64,000 nt of DNA from NCBI GenBank assembly GCA_009846005.1, contig VXYL01000070.1, positions 213,699 through 277,698 on the forward strand, given 5' to 3'. Below, in pieces: positions 33,243-42,615 of the stretch (within the stretch, counting starts at the first letter, position 1; every line of letters begins with the position of its first letter). The notes under the pieces are model-generated. The model was not told the origin of the DNA. It ran no database searches and was given only the letters and a program-made list of their open reading frames with translations. The translations under genes and the position numbers were made by a program. The DNA comes from Gammaproteobacteria bacterium (GTDB taxonomy: Bacteria > Pseudomonadota > Gammaproteobacteria > Pseudomonadales > Azotimanducaceae).

Positions 33243-36167
33243 ATGGTACTCGGAATCTCGGGTCGTCTACTCGCGACCGCCATTCTTGTATTCGGGGCTC
33301 CGGCATGGGGCCAGGACGTCGATACGGACGAAGCCGACGGCGACTCGACGCCGGAGGGCGTGGACGAAGCGGATGACGTCGAAACCATCGTAGTAACCGG
33401 CTCGCGGCTGGCCAAGGGCGACCCCACGGCTTTCGTCTACAGCCTCACCGTCGAGGACTTCGAAGCCCGGGGCGTGTCGAGCGTCGAAGAACTGATGCGC
33501 ACGCTACCCTGGGCCTATCATTCGATTACGCAGCAGACCTCCGCGATCGACAGCAACGCCCTCGCGCCAAGCGACGTGGACAAGAACCCGAGAAACGTCG
33601 ACAACTCGTCTACGGGCCTCATTCTGTTCGAGGTCATCACGGGCTTCGGCACTTCGACCGCCAACCTCCGCGCCTTGGGCTCGGCCAACACGCTGGTGCT
33701 GGTAAACGGACGACGGGTCGCGGGCCGGGCGGGGGACGAGGAGGGCTACGCCAACCTCCTGAACGTGCCGCTCTCGGCCATTGAACGGGTCGACGTGCAG
33801 TTGGACGGCGGCTCGGCCGTCTACGGCGCGGACGCCATCGGCGGCGTGATCAATTTCATCACCAAGAAGAACTACACCGGCTTCGGGGTGAAGGTCCGCC
33901 ACGACGTCAGCTCAACCGGCGCTGACAGAACGAACGCCAGTGTTCTGGGCGGTTACGGTTGGGGAACCGGCCAGGTGACGGGAACATTGCAGCGAACGTC
34001 GCAGGATCCCATCATGAACGCCAAGACCGGCTGGACCACCAATGACAACCGCAGCTTGTTCGGTCCGGAGTTCGACGACCGCGACACCACCAAGGGCCAG
34101 CCCGGCGTGGTGCGTAGGGTCTGCCAATACTCCTGGGGAAGCTACCCTTGCGGCGACAGGCTTCAGCTTCCCGCCGGCCACAGCGGCCAAGGCGCAACGG
34201 CCGACGACTTCACAACGGACATCGCTCCAGTCGACTACGTGCCGCCACAAAACGGCGAAGACGCCAGCAATACGTCGTTGACGGTGTTCATTGAGCAATC
34301 TATCACCGAACACTTCCGGGTCTTCGCGGATGTTCTCTACTCCGAGCACGAGGCCTACCAGGAATACCGAACCGACTTGAGCGGCTACACCGTGCCGGCA
34401 AGCAATGCCCACAACCCCTTCGGCCAGGATGTCGTGGTGAACTATCTGCCCGAGGTGGAGGTGGAGGCCGGCCTGCTGCCCGGTGCCTATCACGAATCCA
34501 GGAACGAACAGCGCACCGTCAACGCCGGGTTCATTTGGGATTTCGTGGACGACCACCAATTGGAACTCCAGACCGGAAGCTCGGAATCGGAGAACTTCGG
34601 CTGGCAGGTTGGCTACGTCAGACCCAACTGGTTGGAGGATGGCGACCCGGCGAAAGCGAGGGTGGAGGAAGTGCTCGCCAGTTCCGATCCCGCCGTGGCG
34701 ATCAACCTGTTCGGCGACGGCTCCGCCCAGAATGCCAATCTGGGCGAACTCGCGTCGCCCTGGATCGGGCCGCATCGGGGTGCCACGGAGACCAATACCT
34801 ACGATTTGCTGGTGCGTGGACAGTTGTTCGCGTTGCCGGGTGGTCGGGTCGGCTATGCGGCCGGATTCCACCAGCGAGAGGAACGCATCCGCCTAATCCA
34901 CGAAGAACATACCGACCAAGCGGGGCGCATCGAAACCAGAGGCCTAGAAGTGCTTTTTGGCGTGGACAAGCCCAAACGCGATCTCTCGGCGTATTCCGTC
35001 GAATTCTCGTTCCCCTTGGTTGGCGAGAACAACGCTCGGCCTTGGCTGCACTCCCTGTTGCTGAACGTGCAGGCGCGGCATGACACCTACGACGCAACCG
35101 GTGCCGTCGGCGGTGTTACCCGGGTCCGCCAGAGCGGTCGTTGGACGCATGTGGGCGAGCCCAATATCGTCACGCTGACGCACACGCACACCAGCCCCCG
35201 GATAGGTTTGCACTACGAGCCGACGGAGAACCTGACGTTCCGAGCATCCTGGGCGGAGTCGTTCCGCCCGCCGGTTTTCAGCGATACGTTTCACATCGTG
35301 GAGCCCCGGGAAGACACGGTCTACGTGCAGGATCCCTACGATGTGCCGGGCGGCCCGACCTGTCTCGCCTTTGGGTGTCCGGTCCGCCGAGCGACGATCT
35401 ACGGCGTCGGGGACGACTTGCGCCCGGAAACTGCGGATACCTACTCGGTCAGTTTTGATTGGACGCCCGATGCCCTGCCCGGTTTGCGTTGGACCGTGCA
35501 CTGGTCGAATGTCGACTTCACGGACAAGATCGAGTTTTCCTACAACCTCCTCTTCTCCGATCCGGAAGTCGCGTTCACGCTTCCTTCGATCATCGAGCGC
35601 GACGCGGAAGGCAACGCGATCAAGGCGTTCGCGAGGTATATCAACCTGTCCGAAAAGGTCAGCGAGCTACTCACCACCGAACTGGAGTACAGCTTCGTCA
35701 ACGACTTCGGCGCGTTCAGGCCGCGGCTCAGTTACACGCGTGTGCTCGACGAGCATTTCACGATCATCCCGGGAGCGGCACCGGCAAACCGCGTGGGCAC
35801 AGCGTGGGGCAGCAACGAATACGGGCTCGTGGGATCGCTGGCGTGGTCGTCCGGCAAATACGCCGCGGATCTATTCGTGCGCTATACGCCGAGCTACGAG
35901 AACGACCGGACCGGTACCTGCCTGGTGGTGGTTGGCCGTTGCGACCGCCTCTACGTCGCGCGGCCGTCGATGACGGTCGACTCATACACCACTGTTGATC
36001 TCACCGTGAGCTACCGCTTCGAGAACGGGCTTCGGCTGCGCGGCGGCGGACGTAACCTGTTCGATGCCGACCCGCCGGCTACGCCGTGGGGAGGACGTCC
36101 CTACGATCTCACTCGCTACGACGCCCGCGGCCAGGTGCTGTTCGCAGAGGTCAACTGGGAGATGTGA
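33243..36167 (+). CDS. TonB-dependent outer-membrane receptor
   Basis: The 974-residue protein starts at 33243, 7 bases after GGGGAGGGA, with a signal peptide ending FGAPAWGQD. An acidic linker (DVDTDEADGDSTPEGVDEAD) precedes the TonB box-like VETIVVTGSRL. The plug contains NLRALGSANTLVLVNGRRVA and the very typical GGSAVYGADAIGGVINFITK. The barrel runs to about 974 and ends EVNWEM, lacking a terminal aromatic residue. Cysteines cluster in CQYSWGSYPCG and in TCLAFGCPVRR, possibly disulfides in surface loops. It starts 75 bases from the divergent receptor at 33167, so the two probably share a control region. Confidence 0.92.
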   Translation: MVLGISGRLLATAILVFGAPAWGQDVDTDEADGDSTPEGVDEADDVETIVVTGSRLAKGDPTAFVYSLTVEDFEARGVSSVEELMRTLPWAYHSITQQTSAIDSNALAPSDVDKNPRNVDNSSTGLILFEVITGFGTSTANLRALGSANTLVLVNGRRVAGRAGDEEGYANLLNVPLSAIERVDVQLDGGSAVYGADAIGGVINFITKKNYTGFGVKVRHDVSSTGADRTNASVLGGYGWGTGQVTGTLQRTSQDPIMNAKTGWTTNDNRSLFGPEFDDRDTTKGQPGVVRRVCQYSWGSYPCGDRLQLPAGHSGQGATADDFTTDIAPVDYVPPQNGEDASNTSLTVFIEQSITEHFRVFADVLYSEHEAYQEYRTDLSGYTVPASNAHNPFGQDVVVNYLPEVEVEAGLLPGAYHESRNEQRTVNAGFIWDFVDDHQLELQTGSSESENFGWQVGYVRPNWLEDGDPAKARVEEVLASSDPAVAINLFGDGSAQNANLGELASPWIGPHRGATETNTYDLLVRGQLFALPGGRVGYAAGFHQREERIRLIHEEHTDQAGRIETRGLEVLFGVDKPKRDLSAYSVEFSFPLVGENNARPWLHSLLLNVQARHDTYDATGAVGGVTRVRQSGRWTHVGEPNIVTLTHTHTSPRIGLHYEPTENLTFRASWAESFRPPVFSDTFHIVEPREDTVYVQDPYDVPGGPTCLAFGCPVRRATIYGVGDDLRPETADTYSVSFDWTPDALPGLRWTVHWSNVDFTDKIEFSYNLLFSDPEVAFTLPSIIERDAEGNAIKAFARYINLSEKVSELLTTELEYSFVNDFGAFRPRLSYTRVLDEHFTIIPGAAPANRVGTAWGSNEYGLVGSLAWSSGKYAADLFVRYTPSYENDRTGTCLVVVGRCDRLYVARPSMTVDSYTTVDLTVSYRFENGLRLRGGGRNLFDADPPATPWGGRPYDLTRYDARGQVLFAEVNWEM

Positions 36168-36190
36168 GACGCGCAACGAACAAACCGGAC

Positions 36191-36217
36191 CCGTCGGGGA
36201 CGGCTTGTCCCGAGCCG
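36191..36217. repeat. degenerate palindromic repeat unit
   Basis: GTCGGGGACGG-CTTGT-CCCGAGCCG matches the GGGACGGG unit with the flank TAG changed to TCG and a broken stem. It lies 25 bases after the receptor stop. Confidence 0.55.
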
Positions 36218-36238
36218 TTTCCGACCTAACCGTCGCGG

Positions 36239-36376
36239 CGGGCGGGCGACCGCAAGGGTCGCCCCTACGGGCACGGCGTTGCGGAACGGATCGATCGGGT
36301 CGTCGGGTCTGGGCGGGCGACCGCAAGGGTCGCCCCTACGGGGCTGTGGCGTTGCCGAACGGATCGATCGGGTCAC
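36239..36376. repeat. direct duplication carrying two palindromic repeat units
   Basis: Two copies (about 36241-36302 and 36312-36375) each contain GGGCGACC-GCAAG-GGTCGCCC, flank CTACGG and a following GCGTTG...AACGGATCGATCGGGTC. Unit stems are at 36244-36251/36257-36264 and 36315-36322/36328-36335. The second copy ends at the stop codon of the rhodanese gene (36373-36375). Here the palindrome was copied with about 40 bases of flanking DNA. Confidence 0.78.
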
Positions 36377-37236
36377 GGACCGGTTTCCATCGGCAGCGAT
36401 TCGTCGCGCACCCACTCGGCCATGGAGCCGTCGTAGACGGCAACATCGGTGTGCCCTAGGAGCAGGCATGCGAAGGCGTCGACCGTCGCGGAGATGCCGC
36501 CACCGCAGTAGGCGATGATCCGGGGCGCGTCGAGCAACCCCTTTGCATCCAGCGCACGGCGCAGGGCGGCGTCCTCCTTGAAGATCCCGTGATCCATGAG
36601 ATCGTCGTAGAAGACGTTGACGCTGCCCGCGATGTGCCCTTTGCGACCGTAGTGCATCCGGCCCTCGCCCGAGAACACATCGGGCGACAAGGCGTTTACA
36701 GTGCAAACACCCGGATTGCCGATCGCGGCCAGCACGGCCTCCTTGTCCGCGAACAGTGCGGGCTGCGGTCGCGCCACGAAGTTTCCCGCTGGCGGAGGCG
36801 AGACCTCGCGCGTGGTCGGGTGGCGACCCTTGCGCCATGCCCGAAAGCCGCCGTTCAAGACCTTGGCGTTCCGGTGGCCGCAATAGCGCAGCAGCCACCA
36901 GGCCCGGGTCGCCCACATCATGTGTCCGGTACTGTAGAACACCACCTCGCTGTCGTTGTCCACTCCCAGGCTTTGGAACAGGGACTCCAACTGGCTGACC
37001 GCAGGCAGGCTGAAACCCAATCCGGTACCGGTGTCTGAGGCCGCTTCGACCAGATCAAGGAATTGCGCCCCCGGTACGTGGCAGGCCTTGAACTTGGCCA
37101 ACCCGGAGTCCGCCCGATAGCCCCTCGACGCGGGCGTGAGGTACACCGTCGCATCGAGAACGCGACGGGTCGGATTGTCGAGATCGGCTGCCAACTCCGC
37201 CGGCGAGATCAGGTACTCCGGGTGGGCGTATGGCAT
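36373..37236 (-). CDS. two-domain rhodanese-type sulfurtransferase
   Basis: The 287-residue protein starts at 37236 (MPYAHPEYLI) and is similar to thiosulfate/3-mercaptopyruvate sulfurtransferases. It has two rhodanese domains (about 10-140 and 160-285). The active-site loop in the second domain is YCGGGISATVDAF with catalytic Cys244; the usual CGSG or CGTG is CGGG here, so donor preference is uncertain. The first domain has no Cys at the corresponding place (FYSTGHMMWATR). RKGHIAGSVNVFYDDLMD is a conserved family motif. It follows the cupin gene by 26 bases on the same strand. Confidence 0.9.
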   Translation of the reverse strand: MPYAHPEYLISPAELAADLDNPTRRVLDATVYLTPASRGYRADSGLAKFKACHVPGAQFLDLVEAASDTGTGLGFSLPAVSQLESLFQSLGVDNDSEVVFYSTGHMMWATRAWWLLRYCGHRNAKVLNGGFRAWRKGRHPTTREVSPPPAGNFVARPQPALFADKEAVLAAIGNPGVCTVNALSPDVFSGEGRMHYGRKGHIAGSVNVFYDDLMDHGIFKEDAALRRALDAKGLLDAPRIIAYCGGGISATVDAFACLLLGHTDVAVYDGSMAEWVRDESLPMETGP

Positions 37237-37262
37237 CGTATGAACTCCTAATCTGAAGGTCG

Positions 37263-37775
37263 TCAATCCTGCGCGTCGGGTTCCCCGTCCCAATAGTCCC
37301 GGGAGTCCTCCGGGCGACCGACGAAGCCAAACTCCAGTTCCCCGAAGTGCGTCCACACGCCGAACTTGCCACTGTCCGGGTATTCGCAGACATCGGTGGC
37401 CGACCGCGTCGAGATGGCCAGGTATTTCAACGTCGAGTCGCCGGTATTCGTCAGCTTGTGGGCAAACTCCGCGCCGCCGCAGGGCGCACCGAGCACGTCG
37501 CCCGGTCCGACTTCGTAGATCGCCTCCCCGAACCGGTACGAGCCTTTGCCTTCGAGGACGAAGAACATCTCCTCTATGACATGATGAACGTGAAAGGGGA
37601 AGGCCGACCTGCCGGGCGGAACCTCGATGTAGCGCGCGCCGATCTTCGATAATCCGACGGCATCCGAGAACCCGGCGTGCGCGGCTTCGTAGCCAGATCC
37701 CTGTCGGGAAGTCTGAAGCCGCAGAGCGCCAAGGTTGGCGACCGGATTCAAAGCGCCGGCCGAGTCATTCGACAT
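37263..37775 (-). CDS. cupin-domain protein
   Basis: The 170-residue cupin has a first motif PFHVHHVIEEMFFVLEG with a cluster of His and Glu for metal binding, and a second motif YEVGPGDVLGAPCGGAEFAH. C-terminal residues (SGKFGVWTHFGELEFGFVGR) are conserved in this subgroup of uncharacterised cupins. It lies upstream of the rhodanese gene by 26 bases and is divergent from the NADPH oxidoreductase gene, with 124 bases between. Enzymatic or ligand-binding function is not established. Confidence 0.86.
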   Translation of the reverse strand: MSNDSAGALNPVANLGALRLQTSRQGSGYEAAHAGFSDAVGLSKIGARYIEVPPGRSAFPFHVHHVIEEMFFVLEGKGSYRFGEAIYEVGPGDVLGAPCGGAEFAHKLTNTGDSTLKYLAISTRSATDVCEYPDSGKFGVWTHFGELEFGFVGRPEDSRDYWDGEPDAQD

Positions 37776-37899
37776 CGAAGGTCCCCTCCCACCGAGTCGT
37801 CCGAGTGTGGTTGCCGCGTCCGCGCAGTGTCAACGCCAGCCGCAGCATCCGCTAAGCTTTATGGCACGACCCGGCCAATGCAGACAGAGAGGATCCCGC

Positions 37900-38901
37900 A
37901 TGGAAAACCGCCAAATCGTCATCGTGTCGTTGCCCACCGACAAGCTTGAGGCCAGCCATTTCGCAATGCGCACCGTCCCCATGCCGGAGCCCGGGGACGG
38001 CGAAGTCCTGTGCCGCACCCTCGCACTCACCGTCGGCGCCGGTCAACGCGCCGGGCTCCAAGGCAGCGCGAGCTACGCCGCCGCGCCGAAGAGCGGGATC
38101 GTGATGGGCGGAACAGCGGTGGCGCGCATCGAGGCGTCCAACGCCGACGATCTCGATGTCGGCGCGTTGGTCACGTGTCCGTCGGGCTGGCAGGACTACG
38201 CCGTCCACAAGGCCGGCGGTGTTCACGCGGTTGAAGCCGGCGGCGATCCCGCCCACCACCTCGGCGTCTACGGCACAAACGGGCTGACGGCCTACTTCGG
38301 TCTGTTCGATCTGGGCGAACCAAAAGCCGGCCAGACCGTCGTCGTCTCCGCAGCCGCCGGATCCGTGGGCCATATCGTGGGCCAGATGGCGAAGATCACC
38401 GGTTGCCGAGTCGTCGGCGTGGCGGGCAGCGACGAGAAGTGCCACCTGCTCACCGACGACCTCGGCTTCGACACCGCCGTGAACTACAAGAGCCCCGACT
38501 TCCGCCAAGAGTTCCGCGATGCCTGCAGCGACGGCATCGACGTCTATTTCGACAATACCGGCGGCGAGGTCCTCGGCGGTGCCTTGCGCCGGATGAAGCC
38601 CCACGGCCGCATCGTCTGCTGCGGGGTCGTGTCCCAGTACGACACCGGCAATCCCGCGCCGGGGCCGCGCGGCATTCCGGGACTCCTCGTCAACAACCGG
38701 ATCCGCATGGAGGGCTTTCTCGTGTTCGACTACGCCGACCGCTACGGCGAAGCGCGAACCCAGATGCGGGAATGGGTGGAATCAGGGAAACTCAAACCGC
38801 TGCAGGACGAGTTCCACGGCTTGGACGAAGCCCCTAGCGCTTTCATCGACATGCTCGCCGGCGGCAACGTGGGGACACGCATCATCCGTGTCGCTGACTG
38901 A
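37900..38901 (+). CDS. zinc-free medium-chain NADP-dependent oxidoreductase
   Basis: The 333-residue protein starts at 37900 after AGAGAGGATC and is similar to prostaglandin reductase and leukotriene B4 dehydrogenase-like enzymes. The dinucleotide-binding motif is SAAAGSVGHIVGQMAKITGC (about 152-171); VYGTNGLTAYFGLFDLGEPK precedes it, and YFDNTGGEVLGGALRRM is the next landmark. There are no zinc-binding cysteine clusters. It likely reduces the C=C bond of an alpha,beta-unsaturated ketone or aldehyde using NADPH. It is divergent from the cupin gene at 37775. Confidence 0.9.
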   Translation: MENRQIVIVSLPTDKLEASHFAMRTVPMPEPGDGEVLCRTLALTVGAGQRAGLQGSASYAAAPKSGIVMGGTAVARIEASNADDLDVGALVTCPSGWQDYAVHKAGGVHAVEAGGDPAHHLGVYGTNGLTAYFGLFDLGEPKAGQTVVVSAAAGSVGHIVGQMAKITGCRVVGVAGSDEKCHLLTDDLGFDTAVNYKSPDFRQEFRDACSDGIDVYFDNTGGEVLGGALRRMKPHGRIVCCGVVSQYDTGNPAPGPRGIPGLLVNNRIRMEGFLVFDYADRYGEARTQMREWVESGKLKPLQDEFHGLDEAPSAFIDMLAGGNVGTRIIRVAD

Positions 38902-39048
38902 TGGAGTTTGACTAGGGGCCGTCACCCACCGGCGGCCTTCCTCACCAACCGCAAGAGTCTGCGGCTCAAGTCATGATATAACGTATCCAATAGGGTCGCG
39001 CGGCATCCGGTCTCGCCAGCAGAGGGGTTTTCTGATGATTCGATCTGG

Positions 39049-40476
39049 ATGTTGTCCCAGACTCTCGGCGTAGCCGCAACGCAGCTCAGCCTAATGTGGC
39101 GCGAGCGGCGCTTGCTCTGGCTCGCGCTCTCGGTCCTGCTCCTCGCTGGCGCTTCGGTCGCCACGAGCGCGGCCCGTTTGTCTGCCCAAGCCGAGGAGCG
39201 ACGCGCCGTCGCTGAGGAGGAGGCCCTGCTCTGGGACAGCCAGGGCGTGATCGATCCCCATCGCGCCGCCCATGTGGGCCGCGCCGTGCCCGCACCGGTG
39301 CGGCCACTGGCGGCCTTCGATCCGGGACTGTCCGACTTCGTCGGCACATCGGTGTTCGTCGAGGGCCACTCGCAGAACCCGGCCCGGCATAGGCCGATCG
39401 AGGGAGGCGCCGCTATCAGCCGCTTCGGCGGATTCTCGGCGGCCTGGACTCTGCAGATCGTCGCGCCGGTGCTGATCATTCTCGCCGGGTTCGCAACCAT
39501 GTCCGGCGAAGTCGCGCGGGAACGGCTTCGACAGGAACTCGGCGCTGGGGCCTCGGCTTCGGTCCTGGTCGGGGGACGACTGGTCGCTTTGGCAATCGCG
39601 GCAGGATTGCTGGCGCTCGTCATGATCGGCGTGAGCTTTCCGGCGATGCTCCTGCAGGGCGCGAACGAGCCCCAAATAGCGGCGCTTGCGGCCATCGGCG
39701 GCGCCTATGCGTTTTATCTGCTGGTGTTCTGCGCCGTCACCGTTGCCGTCTCGGGCCTGTTCGCTTCAGCGCGGGCCGCCCTGGTCGTTCTGCTTGCCTT
39801 CTGGGCAGTATCGACCCTGCTCGTGCCGCGTATCGCGCCCGCTGTGGCTGAGACCTTGGCACCCACGCCCTCCGTCCCCGCGTTCAGAGCGGCCGTCACC
39901 GAGGAGGCGAGGAATGGTGTCGACGGTCACGATCCCGCTGACCAGCGGCTGAATGCCGTAAGGGACGAGCTATTGGCGCGCTATCAGGTCAGCGACGTCG
40001 AGGATCTGCCGGTCAACTTCAGGGGCGTCGCGCTGGAGTTTGGCGAAAAGAACTCCACTGAGACCTACAACCGGCACTTCGAGCGGCTCTACGCCGTGTA
40101 TCGCCGCCAAGAGGTCGTGCAACGCGCATTCGCCATCATCTCACCGACCGTTGCCCTGCAACCCTTCTCGCGCGCATTCGCCGGCACCGACTTCGGCGCC
40201 CACCTCGCCTACCTGCGCGGCGTCGAGGACTTTCGCTACCGGCTCATCCAAACACTGAACCGGGAGGTTGCGGCCAACAAGCCACCGCCCGGCGAGCGAT
40301 TCCACCTCGCCGATATTGCAGCCGTCACGCGCGATGTCGTCTATGCGCCGCCTACAGTGCGCCTGTCCGAGGTTGTGACGGCGCAAACGCCCAACCTCGC
40401 AATCCTGCTGGGCTGGGCCGTGCTCGCCATCGGCCTGGCCGCCGTCTCGGCGCTGCGTCTGGGCCGCCGTTCGTGA
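39049..40476 (+). CDS. ABC-2 type permease with DUF3526 domain (first)
   Basis: The 475-residue membrane protein has an N-terminal transmembrane helix (WLALSVLLLAGASVATSAAR), a large periplasmic segment (about 45-135) and further helices at about 140-160, 180-210, 220-280 and near the C-terminus. It belongs to the DUF3526 permeases, which are usually encoded as pairs with one ATPase. A second large extracytoplasmic region (about 285-440) contains FNRHFERLYAVYRRQEVVQR-like helices. Its stop overlaps the GTG start of the second permease by 4 bases. No substrate is known for this family. Confidence 0.85.
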   Translation: MLSQTLGVAATQLSLMWRERRLLWLALSVLLLAGASVATSAARLSAQAEERRAVAEEEALLWDSQGVIDPHRAAHVGRAVPAPVRPLAAFDPGLSDFVGTSVFVEGHSQNPARHRPIEGGAAISRFGGFSAAWTLQIVAPVLIILAGFATMSGEVARERLRQELGAGASASVLVGGRLVALAIAAGLLALVMIGVSFPAMLLQGANEPQIAALAAIGGAYAFYLLVFCAVTVAVSGLFASARAALVVLLAFWAVSTLLVPRIAPAVAETLAPTPSVPAFRAAVTEEARNGVDGHDPADQRLNAVRDELLARYQVSDVEDLPVNFRGVALEFGEKNSTETYNRHFERLYAVYRRQEVVQRAFAIISPTVALQPFSRAFAGTDFGAHLAYLRGVEDFRYRLIQTLNREVAANKPPPGERFHLADIAAVTRDVVYAPPTVRLSEVVTAQTPNLAILLGWAVLAIGLAAVSALRLGRRS

Positions 40477-41837
40477 GCAGCTTTGCCATTGCGGGCTATG
40501 AGGTCCGCCGTCTCCTTCGTGACCCCGCCCTGCCGACGCTGCTGGTCCTGCTGATCGGGTTGGGCGGCTATGCGGCGTGGAATGGCGCCGACTGGGTCCA
40601 CAAGCGCGAGGCAGCCATCGGTCTGATCAAGGCGGCGGAACAGGCGCGGTTGGCTGACAGTCGCGAGTTCGTCGTCCAATCCTACCCATCGGTGATCCTG
40701 CCGATAACGCAGCCCGTGCTGCCGAGGGCAGCGATGGCGCCGCTGTCGGTCGGTCAGGCGGATGCCTATCCTTTTGCTGCTGACACTGTTCCGCTGGGTG
40801 ACTACACGTCTCTGTTCAGGCGCGTGTGGGCGGACATTGGCAGTCCGACCGTACGCGCCGCAGGCCGTTTCGACCTGGCCTTCGTTGTCGTTTTCCTGCT
40901 GCCGCTCGTGATCCTCGCCGCCACCTACGACCTGTGGTCGCGCGAGCGCGAACGCGGCGTCGCCGCCATGGTGCTGTCGCAGCCCGTCGCCGTCGGGCCG
41001 CTGATCGTCGTAAAGGCGCTGGCCCGTGGCCTGGTCGTCCTGCTCCCCTCGACGGCCATCATCCTGTCGGTCGCCGCCTTGGCAGGAGCGCGAGAATCGA
41101 TCGGCCTCACGGCCTTGGCACTGGCGGTGCTGGCCTATGGTGGCTTCTGGCTGGCGGTTGCGGTGATCATCGGCCTCGTTGCCCGTCGCTCGACCGAGGC
41201 GGCGATTGCTGCCGGCGCCGTCTGGCTGTTGGTGGTGGTCATGGTGCCGTCGCTCTGCTTGGCAGCCGTTGATCTGGCCGCACCGGCACCGTCGGAGATG
41301 CACTTCGCCACCGAGGTGAAGGCCCGAACGGCCGAGATTAGCGAGCGCCAGCGCCTCTATCGCGAGGCCAATCCGACGCCGGCGCGCGTGCCGACACCCA
41401 GGATTCCCGATCGCCTGCGAGACCGCTACGCCGATCGCGTCGCCCTCGACCGCGAACTTGCGGCGATGATCGCGGCACATCACCAAGCAAAAGACGCGAG
41501 GCGTCACGTGCTCGACACGGTGCGGTTCTTCCTGCCGTCGGTCGCCATGCAGGATGCACTCGACCGCATTGCCGGCTCAGACGCCGACCGCGCGCTTGCC
41601 TTTGAGAGCCAAGCGCGCGCGGCCCAATCGGAACTGCGGCTCATGTTCAAGGACTACCTGGACCGCGATGCGCTAGTCACTCCCGCCGAGTACGACAACC
41701 TGCCGGCTTTCCGGTTTCGCGAATCGGGCGGCGCTTTCCAAGCAGGCGTATTGGCAGACCTCGCGGCGCTTCTCGTCGCCACCCTTCTCATCCTGATCGC
41801 CGCCCGGGCCCTGCGCGGCAAGGCAGAGACCCCATAG
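40473..41837 (+). CDS. ABC-2 type permease with DUF3526 domain (second)
   Basis: The 454-residue partner permease starts with GTG at 40473 inside a GTGA overlap with the first permease. It shows the same layout: one N-terminal helix (LPTLLVLLIGLGGYAAW), a large periplasmic domain (about 45-125), a block of helices from about 130 to 270, a second long soluble segment (275-425), and a last helix (VLADLAALLVATLLILIAA). LAATYDLWSRERERGVAAMV near the third helix is typical of ABC-2 permeases. The two permeases would form a heterodimer served by the ATPase 10 bases downstream. Confidence 0.85.
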   Translation: MSSFAIAGYEVRRLLRDPALPTLLVLLIGLGGYAAWNGADWVHKREAAIGLIKAAEQARLADSREFVVQSYPSVILPITQPVLPRAAMAPLSVGQADAYPFAADTVPLGDYTSLFRRVWADIGSPTVRAAGRFDLAFVVVFLLPLVILAATYDLWSRERERGVAAMVLSQPVAVGPLIVVKALARGLVVLLPSTAIILSVAALAGARESIGLTALALAVLAYGGFWLAVAVIIGLVARRSTEAAIAAGAVWLLVVVMVPSLCLAAVDLAAPAPSEMHFATEVKARTAEISERQRLYREANPTPARVPTPRIPDRLRDRYADRVALDRELAAMIAAHHQAKDARRHVLDTVRFFLPSVAMQDALDRIAGSDADRALAFESQARAAQSELRLMFKDYLDRDALVTPAEYDNLPAFRFRESGGAFQAGVLADLAALLVATLLILIAARALRGKAETP

Positions 41838-41847
41838 GGATTTCCAC

Positions 41848-42558
41848 ATGCTTTATGCAAACGCCTTGACCAAGGACTACGGCGCACACCGGGCGCTCGA
41901 CGACGTCAACTTGACCGTGGAGTCGGGGGAAATCTACTCCTTGCTCGGGGCCAATGGCGCCGGCAAATCGACGACCATCAAGCTGTTCCTTGGCTTCCTT
42001 GAGCCGACTGCAGGCTGCGCCGAGGTGGACGGTCTCGATCCTCAACGAGAACCGCAGGCGGTGCGGCGTCGGCTGCTCTACGTCCCTGAGACTGTCGGCC
42101 TCTACGACGAACTGACCGGCTACGAGAACCTCGACTATTTCGCGCGGCTTGCCGGTGTGCAGGATCGCTCTCCCGATCGCCTCCGCGAGTCCCTCACGGC
42201 GGCCGGCCTCGCGTCCGACGCCTTCAATCGGCGGGTCAGCCACTATTCCAAGGGCATGCGCCAGAAGGTCGGCATCGCGCTTGCCACAATTAAGGAGGCC
42301 AAGGCCCTGCTGCTCGACGAGCCCACCTCGGGTCTGGACCCTGAGGCCTCGGCTGAGTTCCACGACCTGCTCTTGCGTCAACGCGACCGCGGCGCGGCGG
42401 TCCTGATGGCGACTCACGACCTCTTCCGCGCGCGGGAGGTGGCCACTACGATCGGTCTCATGCAGGCTGGACGGCTGCGCCGGACCCTGGACGCCTCAAG
42501 GATCACGGCGAGCGACCTGGAGAGCCTCTACTTGGAGGAAATGGGCCGGCGGCCTTAG
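41848..42558 (+). CDS. ABC transporter ATP-binding protein
   Basis: The 236-residue ATPase has Walker A GANGAGKST (34-42), the signature motif YSKGMRQKVGIA, Walker B LLLDEPTSGLDPE and the switch His in ATHDLFRARE. It is of the short CcmA/NatA-like type that powers ABC-2 permeases. It completes the three-gene operon with the two DUF3526 permeases. A GGCGGCC/GGCCGCC hairpin overlaps its stop codon. The direction of transport is probably export, by family precedent. Confidence 0.93.
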   Translation: MLYANALTKDYGAHRALDDVNLTVESGEIYSLLGANGAGKSTTIKLFLGFLEPTAGCAEVDGLDPQREPQAVRRRLLYVPETVGLYDELTGYENLDYFARLAGVQDRSPDRLRESLTAAGLASDAFNRRVSHYSKGMRQKVGIALATIKEAKALLLDEPTSGLDPEASAEFHDLLLRQRDRGAAVLMATHDLFRAREVATTIGLMQAGRLRRTLDASRITASDLESLYLEEMGRRP

Positions 42559-42573
42559 CGGGCCAGGGCCGCC
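42548..42573 (+). terminator. hairpin overlapping the ABC operon stop codon
   Basis: GGCGGCC (42548-42554) pairs perfectly with GGCCGCC (42567-42573) around a 12-base loop that contains the TAG stop. There is no following T tract, so the role as terminator is uncertain. Confidence 0.35.
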
Positions 42574-42615
42574 TCAGACCGACGTGTGCGCCGATCGTCC
42601 GTGGACTAGATACGC

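Noticed and set aside
40341..41507. Minus-strand open frame of about 388 codons
   Set aside because: It is antisense to the second DUF3526 permease, which has membrane helices and coupled neighbours.
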